This document shows, in pieces, positions 34,759 to 44,550 of a DNA stretch of 64,000 nucleotides. Source of the stretch: Neobacillus massiliamazoniensis (GTDB lineage Bacteria; Bacillota; Bacilli; Bacillales; Cytobacillaceae); contig NZ_CVRB01000004.1 of the NCBI RefSeq assembly GCF_001048695.1, forward strand, positions 806,001-870,000. The letters are read 5' to 3'. The notes below the pieces were generated by a model. The model was not told where the DNA came from. It searched no databases and saw only the letters and a list, made by a program, of their open reading frames with translations. The translations under genes were made by a program, and so were the position numbers. The first letter of the stretch is position 1; every line of letters starts with the position of its first letter.

Positions 34759-35856
34759 TTATGATTTTAAAATCAGCCTTGTCACAGACGAAAGTACCCA
34801 TTTTTGAAAGGAGCGATAGGCTAGTCCATTAAAATAAAAAAAGTAACTGATTAAGCCGCCTGTTTTAATAATTCCCTTTGCAAGCTTGCGGACTTTCTTT
34901 TGTTTGCGAACCTTTTCATCCGATAAGTAAATTCCAAGCAAACCACGATTAATCAGCTGATGAAATTTTTTATGCGGGAGAAATTCCGTATGGCGGTCAG
35001 CTTCACGAACAAAATAACTTAAACGGTTAAACAGTTTTTCTTGATTTTCATAGTAGAAACAAAAATTCAAATCTCCACCAGCAAGGTCTTCTTCTTGATC
35101 AATGAAATAATCTAACAGAATATGCAGACCCTGAATATAGGGGAAATAGCCGTTGCGAATGTTTTGGGCATCTTCCGCTTGGAAATCTTCCCTCATCGCA
35201 TAGGATATTAAACAAAAAATTCCTAATGTTGAACCCGAGCAGGCGGAAAATTCATACCATTCCATTTCAGGCAACTGATTTTTATATTCATCAAACCACT
35301 TTTCCAAGCGAGGTACCCGTTCCTCTTTGGCAACATGTTTGTGAATTTGCAAGTTAGAGTAATACTCACACAGTTCTAACAAATAATCTTTGATTACATC
35401 ATAATGCTTTAGTTCTTGCAAAACCGAACGGCATGTTTCTGCCAAATCATTCAAATAATTTCCATCATCTTGGTCCTCTCGAAAACGGTAGTAATTTTGA
35501 TTTGTCCCATGTAATCTTAAAGAATCTGCCATCGATTCATGGAGAGCGGCAAAATCCTCCGGATCTAAGGAGGTACTGCGATCACAAAGATTGTCTAAAT
35601 AGTCGCTAATTGTTTGATAGGCAACAATAAATTTTACGGCCTGTCGATATTGATCCATGGCCATTAAGGCTAAAATGGATCCTCCTTCACAGTGAAACGT
35701 TTTATGCTCAATACTTGCAAGAGCTTGATTTCTTAATTCCGGATTAGGAATTTTTTCAGCCCGGCTTTTCCAATATGCCAGTTCTTGATGAACAACAGGT
35801 ATTATTTTACTATACACCTTCATCATAAGGCTGATTGGCGTCATGGAAAAAGACAT
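34759..35856 (-). CDS. ytpB: Tetraprenyl-beta-curcumene synthase (YtpB)
   Basis: DUF2600 family, 365 aa. In B. subtilis YtpB cyclises all-trans tetraprenyl diphosphate to tetraprenyl-beta-curcumene, the precursor of C35 sesquarterpenes. An all-helical protein with Asp-rich DYLDNLCDR (about 87) and CEYYSNLQ/ENQEKLFNRL segments; it lacks ordinary class I terpene motifs, as the family does. Start 35856 is preferred: GGAG lies 8 nt upstream, while the GTG at 35865 overlaps it. Five-gene-letter neighbour ytpA is 14 bp upstream, forming the ytpAB operon. Confidence 0.88.
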   Translation of the reverse strand: MSFSMTPISLMMKVYSKIIPVVHQELAYWKSRAEKIPNPELRNQALASIEHKTFHCEGGSILALMAMDQYRQAVKFIVAYQTISDYLDNLCDRSTSLDPEDFAALHESMADSLRLHGTNQNYYRFREDQDDGNYLNDLAETCRSVLQELKHYDVIKDYLLELCEYYSNLQIHKHVAKEERVPRLEKWFDEYKNQLPEMEWYEFSACSGSTLGIFCLISYAMREDFQAEDAQNIRNGYFPYIQGLHILLDYFIDQEEDLAGGDLNFCFYYENQEKLFNRLSYFVREADRHTEFLPHKKFHQLINRGLLGIYLSDEKVRKQKKVRKLAKGIIKTGGLISYFFYFNGLAYRSFQKWVLSSVTRLILKS

Positions 35857-35870
35857 TGGGTCCACTCCTT

Positions 35871-36674
35871 CTATACGATATAACCAATAGCTTTCAATTG
35901 GCTATTCACAAAATCCTTTGCGTATTCAAATACTTCTTCGCGTTCCGGTTCATTGAAAATCTCATGATAGCATTTTGGCCATTCCTTGAATCTTTTTTCT
36001 GATAATGGTGCCTTATTAAACCATTCTTTCACCGTCAGCTTATTCACAATCTTGTCATCGCCACCTTGCATGACAAGCATCGGTACATCTTGAATTCTAC
36101 CGAGTAGAAGGAATGCTTGTTTGATGGCCCATACTAATTCACGATACCATCTTATCGACACTTTTGTCACATAAAGAGTATCATTCAAATCTGCGTCACG
36201 TACATCTTGGTTTCTTGTTGCCATTTCAACTGTTAAACCTGATTTCATTCTTAAAGAAGGAAATACTCTATTTAATATATAGGAAATGATTTCTAAAAAT
36301 TTTGATGGATTGTGAACCAAGCCGAGACAAGGGGAGGAGAGAATCAACCCTGCTATATTCAGTCTTTCCTCCTGCAGAAGCCGGATGGAAATTAATCCTC
36401 CCATACTATGCCCAAGAAGAAAAACAGGTAAATTATATTGATAGGCCGCTTGGACCCAATCTTTTACTTCAAATATGTATTCGTCGAAGGATTCAATATG
36501 TCCGCGGCGGGACCTTGATGTCATACCTTGTCCAGGGAGATCAGCCATGATGACGTGAAAACCCGATGTGCGCCACATCTCAATCAGCCAGCCATAACGG
36601 CGGTGGTGTTCCATCGCACCGTGAACCATTACTATGACAGCTTTAGCATCCCCTTCAGCTTCCCACTTCCACAT
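35871..36674 (-). CDS. ytpA: Lysophospholipase-type alpha/beta hydrolase (YtpA)
   Basis: Monoacylglycerol lipase/lysophospholipase family, 267 aa. Nucleophile elbow LLGHSMGGLISIR (Ser about 92), Asp in MQGGDDKIVN and His in KCYHEIFNEPE complete the triad. VMVHGAMEHHRRYGWLIEMW holds the oxyanion region. B. subtilis YtpA is linked to bacilysocin (a lysophosphatidylglycerol antibiotic). Soluble with no signal peptide. First gene of ytpAB. Confidence 0.88.
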   Translation of the reverse strand: MWKWEAEGDAKAVIVMVHGAMEHHRRYGWLIEMWRTSGFHVIMADLPGQGMTSRSRRGHIESFDEYIFEVKDWVQAAYQYNLPVFLLGHSMGGLISIRLLQEERLNIAGLILSSPCLGLVHNPSKFLEIISYILNRVFPSLRMKSGLTVEMATRNQDVRDADLNDTLYVTKVSIRWYRELVWAIKQAFLLLGRIQDVPMLVMQGGDDKIVNKLTVKEWFNKAPLSEKRFKEWPKCYHEIFNEPEREEVFEYAKDFVNSQLKAIGYIV

Positions 36675-36856
36675 TTTTCGTTTCCCCCTACATCACTTTT
36701 TTTCATTTTAACATAAATCGAACAAAAGACGCGCTCCAATGGTACGGCCTATTTATTTTATGATACAATTTCAAGAAAAATTAAAATATATTTCTTTTCA
36801 TTTGCTTGGATGTTTGGCTAAAATATTATCATGACAACAAATAAGGAGCTAAAAAA

Positions 36857-37372
36857 ATGATTTATCCCTTTAAAGATTACTATCCTAAAATCGCCGATTC
36901 CGCTTTTATTGCTGACTATACCACCATTACCGGCGATGTTCAAATTGGCGAGGAATCAAGTGTCTGGTTTAACACCGTCATCCGCGGTGACGTCGCCCCA
37001 ACAATCATTGGCAACAAAGTAAATATACAGGACAATTCCGTATTACATCAAAGCCCAAATAACCCGCTTATAATAGAAGATGAAGTTACGGTTGGCCATC
37101 AGGTTATCCTGCATAGCTGCATTATTAGAAAGAGAGCACTAATTGGGATGGGTTCCATTATCCTCGATCAAGCCGAAATCGGAGAAGGTGCTTTTATTGG
37201 GGCAGGAAGCCTTGTTTCACAAGGAAAAAAGATTCCCCCTAATACTTTAGCATTCGGCAGACCGGCAAAAGTTATTAGAGAATTAACACCTGAAGATATT
37301 AAGGAAATGGATAGAATCTATACCGAATATGCAGAAAAAGCACAATATTATAAGTCCCTGCAGTCAAAATAA
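36857..37372 (+). CDS. ytoA: Gamma-carbonic-anhydrase-like hexapeptide protein (YtoA)
   Basis: 171-aa left-handed beta-helix protein with repeated hexapeptides (ITGDVQIGEESSVWFNTVIRGDVAPTIIGNKVNIQDNSVLHQ). Zn-type His are in NSVLHQ, VGHQVILHSC (HxxxxH). Whether YtoA has carbonic anhydrase activity is not known; related proteins include PaaY and CaiE. AAGGAGCT precedes the ATG. Single gene, convergent with metK. Confidence 0.88.
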   Translation: MIYPFKDYYPKIADSAFIADYTTITGDVQIGEESSVWFNTVIRGDVAPTIIGNKVNIQDNSVLHQSPNNPLIIEDEVTVGHQVILHSCIIRKRALIGMGSIILDQAEIGEGAFIGAGSLVSQGKKIPPNTLAFGRPAKVIRELTPEDIKEMDRIYTEYAEKAQYYKSLQSK

Positions 37373-37396
37373 AGTGATTAAGTCTATCCCATAACC

Positions 37397-37440
37397 GAAA
37401 AAAAGGGAGTCACCCGTAATAAAGTGTACTCCCCTTTTTT
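37397..37440. terminator. Bidirectional terminator ytoA/metK
   Basis: A-run GGGAGT, 17-nt loop, ACTCCC T-run. It ends both convergent genes. Confidence 0.7.
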
Positions 37441-37441
37441 C

Positions 37442-38641
37442 TTATTGATTTGCTTGCTGGCGCAATGCATCTGCTTTATCCGTACGCTCCCATGGCAGAT
37501 CAACATCTGTACGTCCGAAGTGGCCGTAAGCTGCTGTTTGCTTGTAAATTGGACGACGAAGGTCTAGCATTTTAATAATTCCTGCTGGGCGAAGATCAAA
37601 GTTTTTACTTACTAAGTCCACTAATACATCTTCGCTAACCTTTCCAGTTCCAAACGTATCAACAGAAATGGATACTGGTCTGGCAACACCAATTGCATAA
37701 GCAAGTTGTACTTCAACTTTATCAGCAAGGCCTGCAGCAACAATATTTTTTGCAACATATCGTGCAGCATAGGCTGCAGAACGGTCAACTTTTGTAGGAT
37801 CCTTACCGGAAAATGCACCGCCGCCATGTCGAGCATAACCGCCATACGTATCAACAATAATTTTACGTCCTGTTAAGCCGGCATCCCCTTGTGGTCCACC
37901 GATTACAAAACGGCCAGTTGGATTGATAAAATATTTCGTATTTTCATCGATTAGTTCCTGTGGAACAACCGGATTAATGACATATTCTTTAAGATTGCGT
38001 TGGATTTGCTCCAATGTTGCTTCAGGATGGTGTTGAGTTGAAATAACAATCGTATCGATACGAACTGGTTTGTTATTTTCATCATATTCAACGGTTACTT
38101 GCGTTTTTCCATCAGGACGAAGGTATGGAAGAATTTCTTCTTTTCGAACCTCGGTTAATCTACGGGCAAGCTTGTGCGCAAGTGAGATTGGAAGAGGCAT
38201 AAGCTCTTTTGTCTCGTTACATGCAAAGCCGAACATTAACCCTTGGTCACCAGCGCCAATGGCTTCAATTTGTTCATCAGACATTTGACCTTCACGAGCT
38301 TCAAGCGCCTGATCTACCCCCATTGCAATATCCGGAGATTGTTCATCAATCGACGTTAAAACGGCACAAGTTTCAGAGTCAAAGCCATACTTAGCCCGAT
38401 TGTAGCCGATATTTTTGATCGTCTCACGTACTATTTTTGGAATATCTACATAAGTAGAGGTTGTAATTTCACCGGCAACAAGGACTAAGCCAGTGGTTAC
38501 TGATGTTTCAGCCGCAACACGGGCATTAGCATCCTTTGCTAAAATAGCATCTAAAATGGAATCAGAGATTTGGTCACAGATTTTATCAGGATGACCCTCA
38601 GTTACTGATTCAGAAGTAAACAAACGACGTTTTGTTGACAA
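37442..38641 (-). CDS. metK: S-adenosylmethionine synthetase
   Basis: Makes SAM from Met and ATP; 399 aa, normal length. [18 protein letters not shown] near the N terminus, [12 protein letters not shown] about 118, and the P-loop-like [23 protein letters not shown] about 263-285 are family signatures. TTG start with GGGAGG 9 nt upstream. Controlled by the SAM-I riboswitch about 200 nt upstream: high SAM should terminate transcription. Confidence 0.97.
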   Translation of the reverse strand: MSTKRRLFTSESVTEGHPDKICDQISDSILDAILAKDANARVAAETSVTTGLVLVAGEITTSTYVDIPKIVRETIKNIGYNRAKYGFDSETCAVLTSIDEQSPDIAMGVDQALEAREGQMSDEQIEAIGAGDQGLMFGFACNETKELMPLPISLAHKLARRLTEVRKEEILPYLRPDGKTQVTVEYDENNKPVRIDTIVISTQHHPEATLEQIQRNLKEYVINPVVPQELIDENTKYFINPTGRFVIGGPQGDAGLTGRKIIVDTYGGYARHGGGAFSGKDPTKVDRSAAYAARYVAKNIVAAGLADKVEVQLAYAIGVARPVSISVDTFGTGKVSEDVLVDLVSKNFDLRPAGIIKMLDLRRPIYKQTAAYGHFGRTDVDLPWERTDKADALRQQANQ

Positions 38642-38825
38642 TCTTAAATTCCTCCCATATTAATGAAATAAAGTGAGGTTATCTGTATTGGTTTTTCTTG
38701 GACCTTGCCGTTTAACCTCGGGTTGAAACGGAACTCATTCCCTTTGTAGTATGAGGAAAAAATGGGTGATTTATTTAGTAATCAACCCATTAAAAATCTT
38801 AAAATGAATTCTGCACTAAAAACAA

Positions 38826-39020
38826 AAAAACCTTTCCTTAGTGAGGAAAGGTTGAAATCATACTGTTTCCGTGCCTTTCACTCTTATCGTTCAAGGTCAA
38901 GCCTTGCATCAGGTTTAGCACCTTTGCTCGGAAAATGGTCCAAGTGGATCCAAGTTCTTCGTTTGCAGGTTGCTGGGTTTCATTGGGCCTGTCCCTCCAC
39001 CAGCTCGGGATAAGAGAGTA
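38826..39020 (-). ncRNA. SAM-I riboswitch (S-box) of metK
   Basis: Minus strand reads CTCTTATCCCGAGCTGGTGG, AGGGACAGGCCCAATGAAACC and CAGCAACC from 39018 downwards, the conserved S-box core, and closes with GATAAGAG at about 38880. An intrinsic terminator follows (arm AACCTTTCCTCA / TGAGGAAAGGTT-like pair at 38828-38857 with T-run). Confidence 0.95.
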
Positions 39021-39035
39021 TCCGTTCAAGGTAAA

Positions 39036-39065
39036 ATCATAACGTACGATATCAATCTATGTCAA
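39036..39065 (-). promoter_or_regulatory. Promoter of the metK leader
   Basis: TTGACA (39065-39060), 18-bp spacer, TATGAT (39041-39036) on the minus strand, placing the start just ahead of the S-box. Confidence 0.7.
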
Positions 39066-39176
39066 TGAATTTTTTTGTTTATTAGCGAATATTTTTTCCT
39101 TTTTTCATATATAATCCTTTCTATTTTCATATATAGTGAATACTGTATTAAAAATACACAAACCGATCAAATAGCG

Positions 39177-39204
39177 TAGACTATTCATTTTAATGTGTTA
39201 TACT
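39177..39204 (+). promoter_or_regulatory. Putative pckA promoter
   Basis: TAGACT, 16-bp spacer, TATACT about 50 bp before the pckA start. In B. subtilis pckA is repressed by CcpN; no operator was identified here. Confidence 0.5.
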
Positions 39205-39255
39205 ATTCAACAGGTATTAAAATGATTAATAAAATGAAAAGGAAGGTTTCATTAA

Positions 39256-40842
39256 ATGAATTCTGTTCATATCACGACTGAGTTAGATCAATTGTTAAAA
39301 GAAAACAATGTTCATATGCAATTATCTGTTCCACAGTTAGTTGAAAAAATATTAACCAGAAACGAAGGAACTTTAACATCAACTGGTGCAGTTCGAGCTA
39401 CAACCGGAAAATACACTGGGCGCTCTCCTAAAGATAAATTTATCGTTGCTGAAGAATCAACAAAGGACAAAATTGATTGGGGACCAACCAACCAGTCCAT
39501 TTCAGAAGAAACCTTCACCAAACTTTATCATAAAGTACTTGATTATTTAAAACAAAAAGAAGAAATTTTTGTGTTTAAAGGATTTGCCGGTGCTGATAAA
39601 AAATCACAACTTTCCCTGCAAGTTGTAAATGAATTTGCATGGCATAATTTATTTGTTCACCAATTATTTATTCGTCCAACAGAAGAGGAGCTTCTTAAAC
39701 ACGAAGCAGAATTTACGATTATTTCTGCTCCAACCTTTAAGGCAGACCCAGCAATTGACGGAACAAATTCCGAAGCTTTCGTCATCATCTCTTTTGAACG
39801 TCGGATAGTATTGATTGGCGGAACGGAATATGCTGGTGAAATGAAAAAGTCGATTTTTTCCATCATGAACTTCCTGCTTCCTGAAAATAATATTTTTTCA
39901 ATGCACTGTTCTGCTAATGTTGGGCAAGAGGGAGATGTTGCCCTATTTTTCGGTCTCTCTGGAACAGGAAAAACAACCCTTTCCGCAGATCCAAATCGCC
40001 GCTTAATTGGGGACGATGAGCATGGCTGGTCATCAAATGGGGTGTTCAATATTGAAGGCGGCTGCTATGCAAAATGTATTAATCTTTCTCGTGAGAAAGA
40101 ACCGCAAATTTTTGATGCCATCCGCTTCGGTACCGTTTTAGAAAATGTAATCGTTAACCCAGATTCTAGAATCGCAGATTATGATGACGGAAGTCTGACA
40201 GAAAATACACGTGCTGCTTATCCTATAGACGCAATTGAGAATATTGTCGTGCCAAGTGTAGCTGGTCATCCAAACACAATTGTCTTCTTAACAGCAGATG
40301 CCTTTGGCGTGTTGCCTCCAATTTCAAAATTAACAAAGGAACAAGCCATGTATCACTTCTTAAGCGGATATACATCAAAGCTTGCGGGGACAGAGCGTGG
40401 GGTGACATCGCCTGAAGCGACCTTCTCTACCTGTTTTGGATCACCATTCTTGCCATTACCAGCGACTCGTTACGCAGAAATGCTCGGTGAGAAAATTCTT
40501 GAGCACAATGCAAATGTATTTTTAGTAAATACAGGCTGGACAGGCGGAGAATATGGCGTTGGCAATAGAATGAAGCTTTCATACACACGCGCAATGATAC
40601 AGGCCGCACTTGAAGGTGAACTAAATCATGTCGAAACAGTCAAAGACGATATTTTCGGCTTAAATATCCCGCTACACATTGCCGGTGTTCCTGATGAAGT
40701 GTTACAGCCTAAGAAAACCTGGTTAGATCCAGCGGCTTATGATAAGAAAGCGAAAGAACTAGCTGAAAGGTTCCGTGAAAACTTTAAAAAGTTCCAGGGA
40801 GTACCTGCTGAAATTGAAGAAAATGGCGGACCGATCGCGTAA
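39256..40842 (+). CDS. pckA: Phosphoenolpyruvate carboxykinase (ATP)
   Basis: Gluconeogenic enzyme, oxaloacetate + ATP to PEP, 528 aa. [26 protein letters not shown] (about 235-260) is the P-loop with kinase-2 metal site; [11 protein letters not shown] at about 54-64 and [22 protein letters not shown] about 198 are typical. GGAAGG lies 7-10 nt before the ATG. Divergent from metK, as in B. subtilis. Complete and followed by a terminator. Confidence 0.97.
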   Translation: MNSVHITTELDQLLKENNVHMQLSVPQLVEKILTRNEGTLTSTGAVRATTGKYTGRSPKDKFIVAEESTKDKIDWGPTNQSISEETFTKLYHKVLDYLKQKEEIFVFKGFAGADKKSQLSLQVVNEFAWHNLFVHQLFIRPTEEELLKHEAEFTIISAPTFKADPAIDGTNSEAFVIISFERRIVLIGGTEYAGEMKKSIFSIMNFLLPENNIFSMHCSANVGQEGDVALFFGLSGTGKTTLSADPNRRLIGDDEHGWSSNGVFNIEGGCYAKCINLSREKEPQIFDAIRFGTVLENVIVNPDSRIADYDDGSLTENTRAAYPIDAIENIVVPSVAGHPNTIVFLTADAFGVLPPISKLTKEQAMYHFLSGYTSKLAGTERGVTSPEATFSTCFGSPFLPLPATRYAEMLGEKILEHNANVFLVNTGWTGGEYGVGNRMKLSYTRAMIQAALEGELNHVETVKDDIFGLNIPLHIAGVPDEVLQPKKTWLDPAAYDKKAKELAERFRENFKKFQGVPAEIEENGGPIA

Positions 40843-40861
40843 ATGCTTTAAGAATTAATTG

Positions 40862-40900
40862 AAAAAGCAGTGGATTCATTGGAATCACACTGCTTTTTTA
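40862..40900 (+). terminator. Terminator of pckA
   Basis: AAAAAGCAGTG...CACTGCTTTTTT hairpin with an inner GATTC/GAATC pair and a small bulge. Confidence 0.8.
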
Positions 40901-41130
40901 TGTTCTTTTTTTTTGAAATAGTCTATGGTTCTTTATCTTTCTTTACGTGACCGGTTTCAATCATGGTATCGGCAAGTAATTAAATTTGACTGTTTTCCTA
41001 GTTTCCTTTTTGTAATTTAAACCAGTTAATTTGACCGGTTTCACGGCTTCTATGGCTTTTCGGGCAAGTAAACCGGTTAATACAAGCTTTCGAGCACATA
41101 ACTTTTGTTCGTGACCGATTTCCGATAAAA

Positions 41131-41158
41131 GAAAAAGCAGGAGCACACTGCCCCTGCT
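41131..41158 (-). terminator. Terminator of ytmB
   Basis: Minus strand AGCAGG, 11-nt loop, CCTGCT, TTTTTC right at the ytmB stop. The 230 bp between this and the pckA terminator contain only loosely repeated GACCGGTTTC-type words and no gene. Confidence 0.6.
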
Positions 41159-41399
41159 AATTAGTAGAATTCAATGATATTAATTGATAGGTAAGTGTGG
41201 TGCGGCTGTTCTGCCATTCCACTTTTTTAATCAAAGCGATTCCGTTTGCATCACTGTCCATCGTTTTTCGGACCTCAATTGGAATCTCAATAGGATAAAG
41301 TCTGTATCCATCTTTTTCTAAAAGGAAAAGATTTTCTTCTACTCGCTTTTCTCTACCCTTCGTAACAATCATCGTATTTAATTCAAGGGGCATTCCCAT
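41157..41399 (-). CDS. ytmB: YtmB, DUF2584 family protein
   Basis: 80 aa, MGMPLELNTMIVTKGREKRVEENLFLLEKDGYRLYPIEIPIEVRK..., beta-rich and soluble, of unknown function. Recognised by sequence and by its position between pckA and ytmA as in B. subtilis. GAGGAGCG precedes the ATG; 34 bp downstream of ytmA. Confidence 0.83.
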   Translation of the reverse strand: MGMPLELNTMIVTKGREKRVEENLFLLEKDGYRLYPIEIPIEVRKTMDSDANGIALIKKVEWQNSRTTLTYQLISLNSTN

Positions 41400-41433
41400 C
41401 CAAATCGCTCCTCTATTCTTATTAAATTTTATT

Positions 41434-42228
41434 TTACCATTCTTTTGATTGAATTTTCATCCACTTTGTTAAATCTTGAACGACTCTACGATTTACATTC
41501 GGTGGAAAATAATGTGTATAATCTTCAAAGTACCATGACTCCACCGGCATATCCAACTCCCTAAGTCTTCTTTCAAGGCGCCGTGCATGCTCGACTGACA
41601 CATTCTGATCTTTTACTCCATGAATAATAAGAACCGGTGCAGCTAATTGCTCCAGTTCATATAATGGTGTACGTTCTTCATATCTATCTGGATATTTAAC
41701 AGGGGTACCACCAATTACTCTTTTCATCATTCTGCGTAAATCGTTACGCTCCAAATAGGTAAGACTCATGTCACTTACCCCTCCCCATGTCACCACTGAG
41801 GTAGCTTCAGGAAATTTAATTCCAGTCATTAACGCCATTACACCACCTCGTGAAAATCCAAAAATATGTATGTTTCTTACCTTAGAAATAGTTTTTAATA
41901 ACTGAAAAGCAGAAAAAGCATCTTCCCGGTCCTCCCCCGCAAAATCTTCGTTTCCCTCTCCGCCCTGATTTCCGCGGTAATAAGGAGCAAATACTACAAA
42001 GCCTTCTGCTGCAAATTGTGCGATCCGGGCAGGTCTGACCATACCGACGCTTTTAATACCACCACGCAAATAAAGAAAACCATCACGAACATCTGCAAAT
42101 TTCGGCTCTGCTAACATTCCTTTTACTCTTAATCCATCCGATAAATAGGTAATGACCTTCAATTCCACCTTTGGATTTGGAGATGGAAATCGATATATAT
42201 CAACAATTTGACCATTTTGATTATTCAA
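41434..42228 (-). CDS. ytmA: YtmA, prolyl-oligopeptidase-type alpha/beta hydrolase
   Basis: 264 aa. Nucleophile elbow IFGFSRGGVMALM (Ser about 139), Asp in IHGVKDQNVSVEHA and His in DYTHYFPP form the S9-like triad. No beta-propeller, so it is a hydrolase/esterase-size protein rather than a full oligopeptidase. TTG 42228 is chosen: GGAGG is 7 nt upstream, while the GTG at 42234 is too close to it. Substrate unknown. Divergent from ytlA. Confidence 0.83.
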   Translation of the reverse strand: MNNQNGQIVDIYRFPSPNPKVELKVITYLSDGLRVKGMLAEPKFADVRDGFLYLRGGIKSVGMVRPARIAQFAAEGFVVFAPYYRGNQGGEGNEDFAGEDREDAFSAFQLLKTISKVRNIHIFGFSRGGVMALMTGIKFPEATSVVTWGGVSDMSLTYLERNDLRRMMKRVIGGTPVKYPDRYEERTPLYELEQLAAPVLIIHGVKDQNVSVEHARRLERRLRELDMPVESWYFEDYTHYFPPNVNRRVVQDLTKWMKIQSKEW

Positions 42229-42346
42229 CTGCACACCTCCATCTGCCTATTTTTTCTAATTAGGCATTCACACATTTTTTTTCCTTTTCATACGATATCT
42301 TAGGCAAACAGCCCAGATTTTATCGTTTTTAAAGGAGGGTTTTTAT

Positions 42347-43369
42347 ATGAGAAAAAAGATTAAATATAGTTTTTCCGTAATACTTATTGCTACATTTCTA
42401 CTTACTCTTGCAGCTTGTAATAAAGATTCCCAAACCAAGCCTTCGACAAAGAAGTTGGAAAAAATCCGGGTGGCTGAAGTTACCCGCTCCATTTTCTATG
42501 CCCCTGAATATGTAGCCTTAGAAAAAGGATTTTTCAAAGATGAGGGCTTGGATGTACAACTGATGACGACAGCAGGCGGAGACAAAACGATGACAACTCT
42601 TCTCTCTGGTGGTGCCGACATTGCGCTAGTTGGTTCGGAAACATCGATTTATGTTTACGCGCAAGGGTCCAGTGACCCGGTTATCAATTTTGCCCAATTA
42701 ACACAAACCGATGGGACCTTCCTCGTTTCTCGTAAACAAATCGACAATTTTTCTTGGGACCAATTAAAAGGTAGCACCTTCCTCGGCCAGCGTAAAGGCG
42801 GGATGCCGCAAATGGTTGGAGAATTTGTGTTAAAGAAACACGGTATTGACCCTCATAAGGATTTAAATTTGATTCAAAATATTGACTTTGCGAACATTGC
42901 AAATGCTTTTGCTGCCGGAACAGGAGAATTCGTCCAATTATTTGAACCAACAGCCAGTATTTTTGAAAAAGAAGGGAAAGGCCATATCGTTGCTTCCTTC
43001 GGGAAAGAATCAGGGCATGTCCCCTATACAAGCTTTATGACCAAACAAAGCTATATGAAAGACCATAAAGCGATCGTTGAAAGTTTTACCCGAGCAATTT
43101 ATAAAGCACAGCAATGGGTAAAAAATCATACCTCTGAAGAAATTGCGAAAGCCGTTCAGCCGTATTTTCCTGATACAGACCCTGGAATTATCAAAACGGT
43201 TGTGGAGCGTTATAAAAGTCAAGGATCCTATGCAACTGACCCCATTCTAGATGAAGAAGAATGGAGCAATCTCCAAAACATCATGAAAGAAGCAGGTGAG
43301 CTTCCAAAAGAGGTTGACTATAAAACGCTTGTAAATACAGAGATTGCGAAAAAAGTGATGATAAAGTGA
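42347..43369 (+). CDS. ytlA: ABC transporter substrate-binding lipoprotein (YtlA)
   Basis: NMT1/SsuA-type solute-binding protein, 340 aa. Signal peptide and lipobox: KIKYSFSVILIATFLLTLAAC, lipidated Cys about residue 24. IRVAEVTRSIFYAPEYVALEKGFFKDEGLDVQL is the usual start of the NMT1/THI5-like fold, which binds sulfonates, pyrimidines or similar small molecules; the ligand is not known. AAAGGAGGG precedes the ATG. The ATPase and permease genes follow only after a 400-bp structured gap. Confidence 0.9.
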   Translation: MRKKIKYSFSVILIATFLLTLAACNKDSQTKPSTKKLEKIRVAEVTRSIFYAPEYVALEKGFFKDEGLDVQLMTTAGGDKTMTTLLSGGADIALVGSETSIYVYAQGSSDPVINFAQLTQTDGTFLVSRKQIDNFSWDQLKGSTFLGQRKGGMPQMVGEFVLKKHGIDPHKDLNLIQNIDFANIANAFAAGTGEFVQLFEPTASIFEKEGKGHIVASFGKESGHVPYTSFMTKQSYMKDHKAIVESFTRAIYKAQQWVKNHTSEEIAKAVQPYFPDTDPGIIKTVVERYKSQGSYATDPILDEEEWSNLQNIMKEAGELPKEVDYKTLVNTEIAKKVMIK

Positions 43370-43773
43370 AACTTCCATCAGTGGGGGGCTCTTTCATCCC
43401 CCACTGATGGTTAGTCCCGTTCTACTATCTCTAATATCAAGGCTAACACCTTGATAAAGAGATAGTACGAACCCGATTGGTTCAACTAGGCCGCTAAAGG
43501 ACGCAGCGGCAAGTTTCACTGTATCTCACCAATCGGGCTTTTACTACAAAAAGCGAAAGGCGTTTGCTCAGGGGCGACCAGCATAAGGCGAAGTCATGGT
43601 GAGGCGCTCTTTGCCTCAACATAACTTTGACTTATGACTCGAGCCCCTAACGCCTGCAGCTAGATTAGGCAGTTGTCCCCCACCTATCTTCTTCGTTTCT
43701 CCCTCAATTTTGAGGTGGGGGTCTTACTGCCCGTTAATGCGGGAAAAATTAATTTGGATTGGGAGGCCGTCCA
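43370..43773 (+). other. Structured segment between ytlA and ytlC
   Basis: No gene, but five stem-loops: 43375-43410 (CCATCAGTGGGGG / CCCCCACTGATGG); 43419-43472 (two-part stem with ACTATCTCT / AGAGATAGT and TATCAAGG / CCTTGATA); 43472-43537 (CCCGATTGGT / ACCAATCGGG enclosing GCCGCT / AGCGGC, then CTTTTA); a dispersed repeat; 43677-43721 (CCCCCACCT / AGGTGGGGG); 43730-43743 (CCCG / CGGG). The first and fourth stems share GTGGGGG/CCCCCAC words and could pair alternatively. Matches no riboswitch class I can name. Confidence 0.6.
43548..43670 (+). repeat. Dispersed ~125-bp repeat, copy 4 (diverged)
   Basis: Starts AAAAGCGAAAGGCGTTTGCTCAGGGGCGA and ends GAGCCCCTAACGCCTGCAGCTAGA; both ends match the family with several changes. 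Confidence 0.75.
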
Positions 43774-44550
43774 ATGAGTTTTTTAAAGCTTCAAGATATT
43801 CATCATATCTATTTCACTAAAGCCTCTGCCACCACGGCTCTCTCCGATATTTCGCTCCAGGTTGAGGAAGGGGAATTTGTCTCCTTCCTCGGCCCAAGCG
43901 GCTGTGGAAAAACGACCTTGCTTTCGATTATTTCAAGCCTGCTCAAACCAACAGAAGGTTCTGTTTTGCTGGAGGATAAGACTTTTTCAACTTCAAATCA
44001 CATGATTGGCTACATGCTCCAGCAGGATTATTTGTTTCCATGGAAAACGATTGAGGAAAATATCCTCATTGGCTTAAAGCTGTCAAAAAAACTAAATGAT
44101 CAAACAAAATCTACTGCCTTACTTCTTTTAAACCAAATGGGCTTGAATGGCGTTGAAAAACAGCTACCGAAACAATTATCAGGTGGAATGAGGCAACGGG
44201 TTGCTTTAGTACGTACCCTTGTCACGGACCCAAAACTGTTGTTACTTGATGAACCTTTTTCCGCCCTCGATTACCAAACAAAGTTAAAGCTTGAGGATTT
44301 AGTAGCCCAAACATTAAAGGAATTTGGAAAAACTGCCATCCTTGTAACCCACGATATTGGTGAAGCGATTGCGATGAGCGACCGGATCTATTTATTCTCT
44401 TCACGTCCAGGAAGAATCCATCAAATATTTCATATACCAGAGGAGCTTAGAAAACTTTCTCCATTCGAAGCAAGAAACCACGAAGCTTTCTCGAATATCT
44501 TCCAAACAATCTGGAAGGAGCTGGATTCCATTGAGTCAGGAACAAAATAA
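43774..44550 (+). CDS. ytlC: ABC transporter ATPase (YtlC)
   Basis: SsuB/TauB-type ATPase, 258 aa. Walker [10 protein letters not shown], signature [13 protein letters not shown], Walker [13 protein letters not shown], switch His in [12 protein letters not shown] 43774 follows GGGAGG; an in-frame TTG at 43759 precedes that site and is not used. Powers the YtlD permease whose gene overlaps by 20 bp. Partner binding protein YtlA is encoded upstream. Confidence 0.92.
   Translation: MSFLKLQDIHHIYFTKASATTALSDISLQVEEGEFVSFLGPSGCGKTTLLSIISSLLKPTEGSVLLEDKTFSTSNHMIGYMLQQDYLFPWKTIEENILIGLKLSKKLNDQTKSTALLLLNQMGLNGVEKQLPKQLSGGMRQRVALVRTLVTDPKLLLLDEPFSALDYQTKLKLEDLVAQTLKEFGKTAILVTHDIGEAIAMSDRIYLFSSRPGRIHQIFHIPEELRKLSPFEARNHEAFSNIFQTIWKELDSIESGTK

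Noticed and set aside
39657-40049. 130-codon frame antisense to pckA
   Set aside because: Lies wholly within the conserved catalytic part of pckA and has no ribosome binding site.
42684-43031. 115-codon frame antisense to ytlA
   Set aside because: Shadow of a well-supported solute-binding protein gene.
43370-43773. TPP riboswitch for the NMT1-type importer
   Set aside because: The conserved TPP core (CTGAGA and ACCTGATCTGG-like words) is absent.
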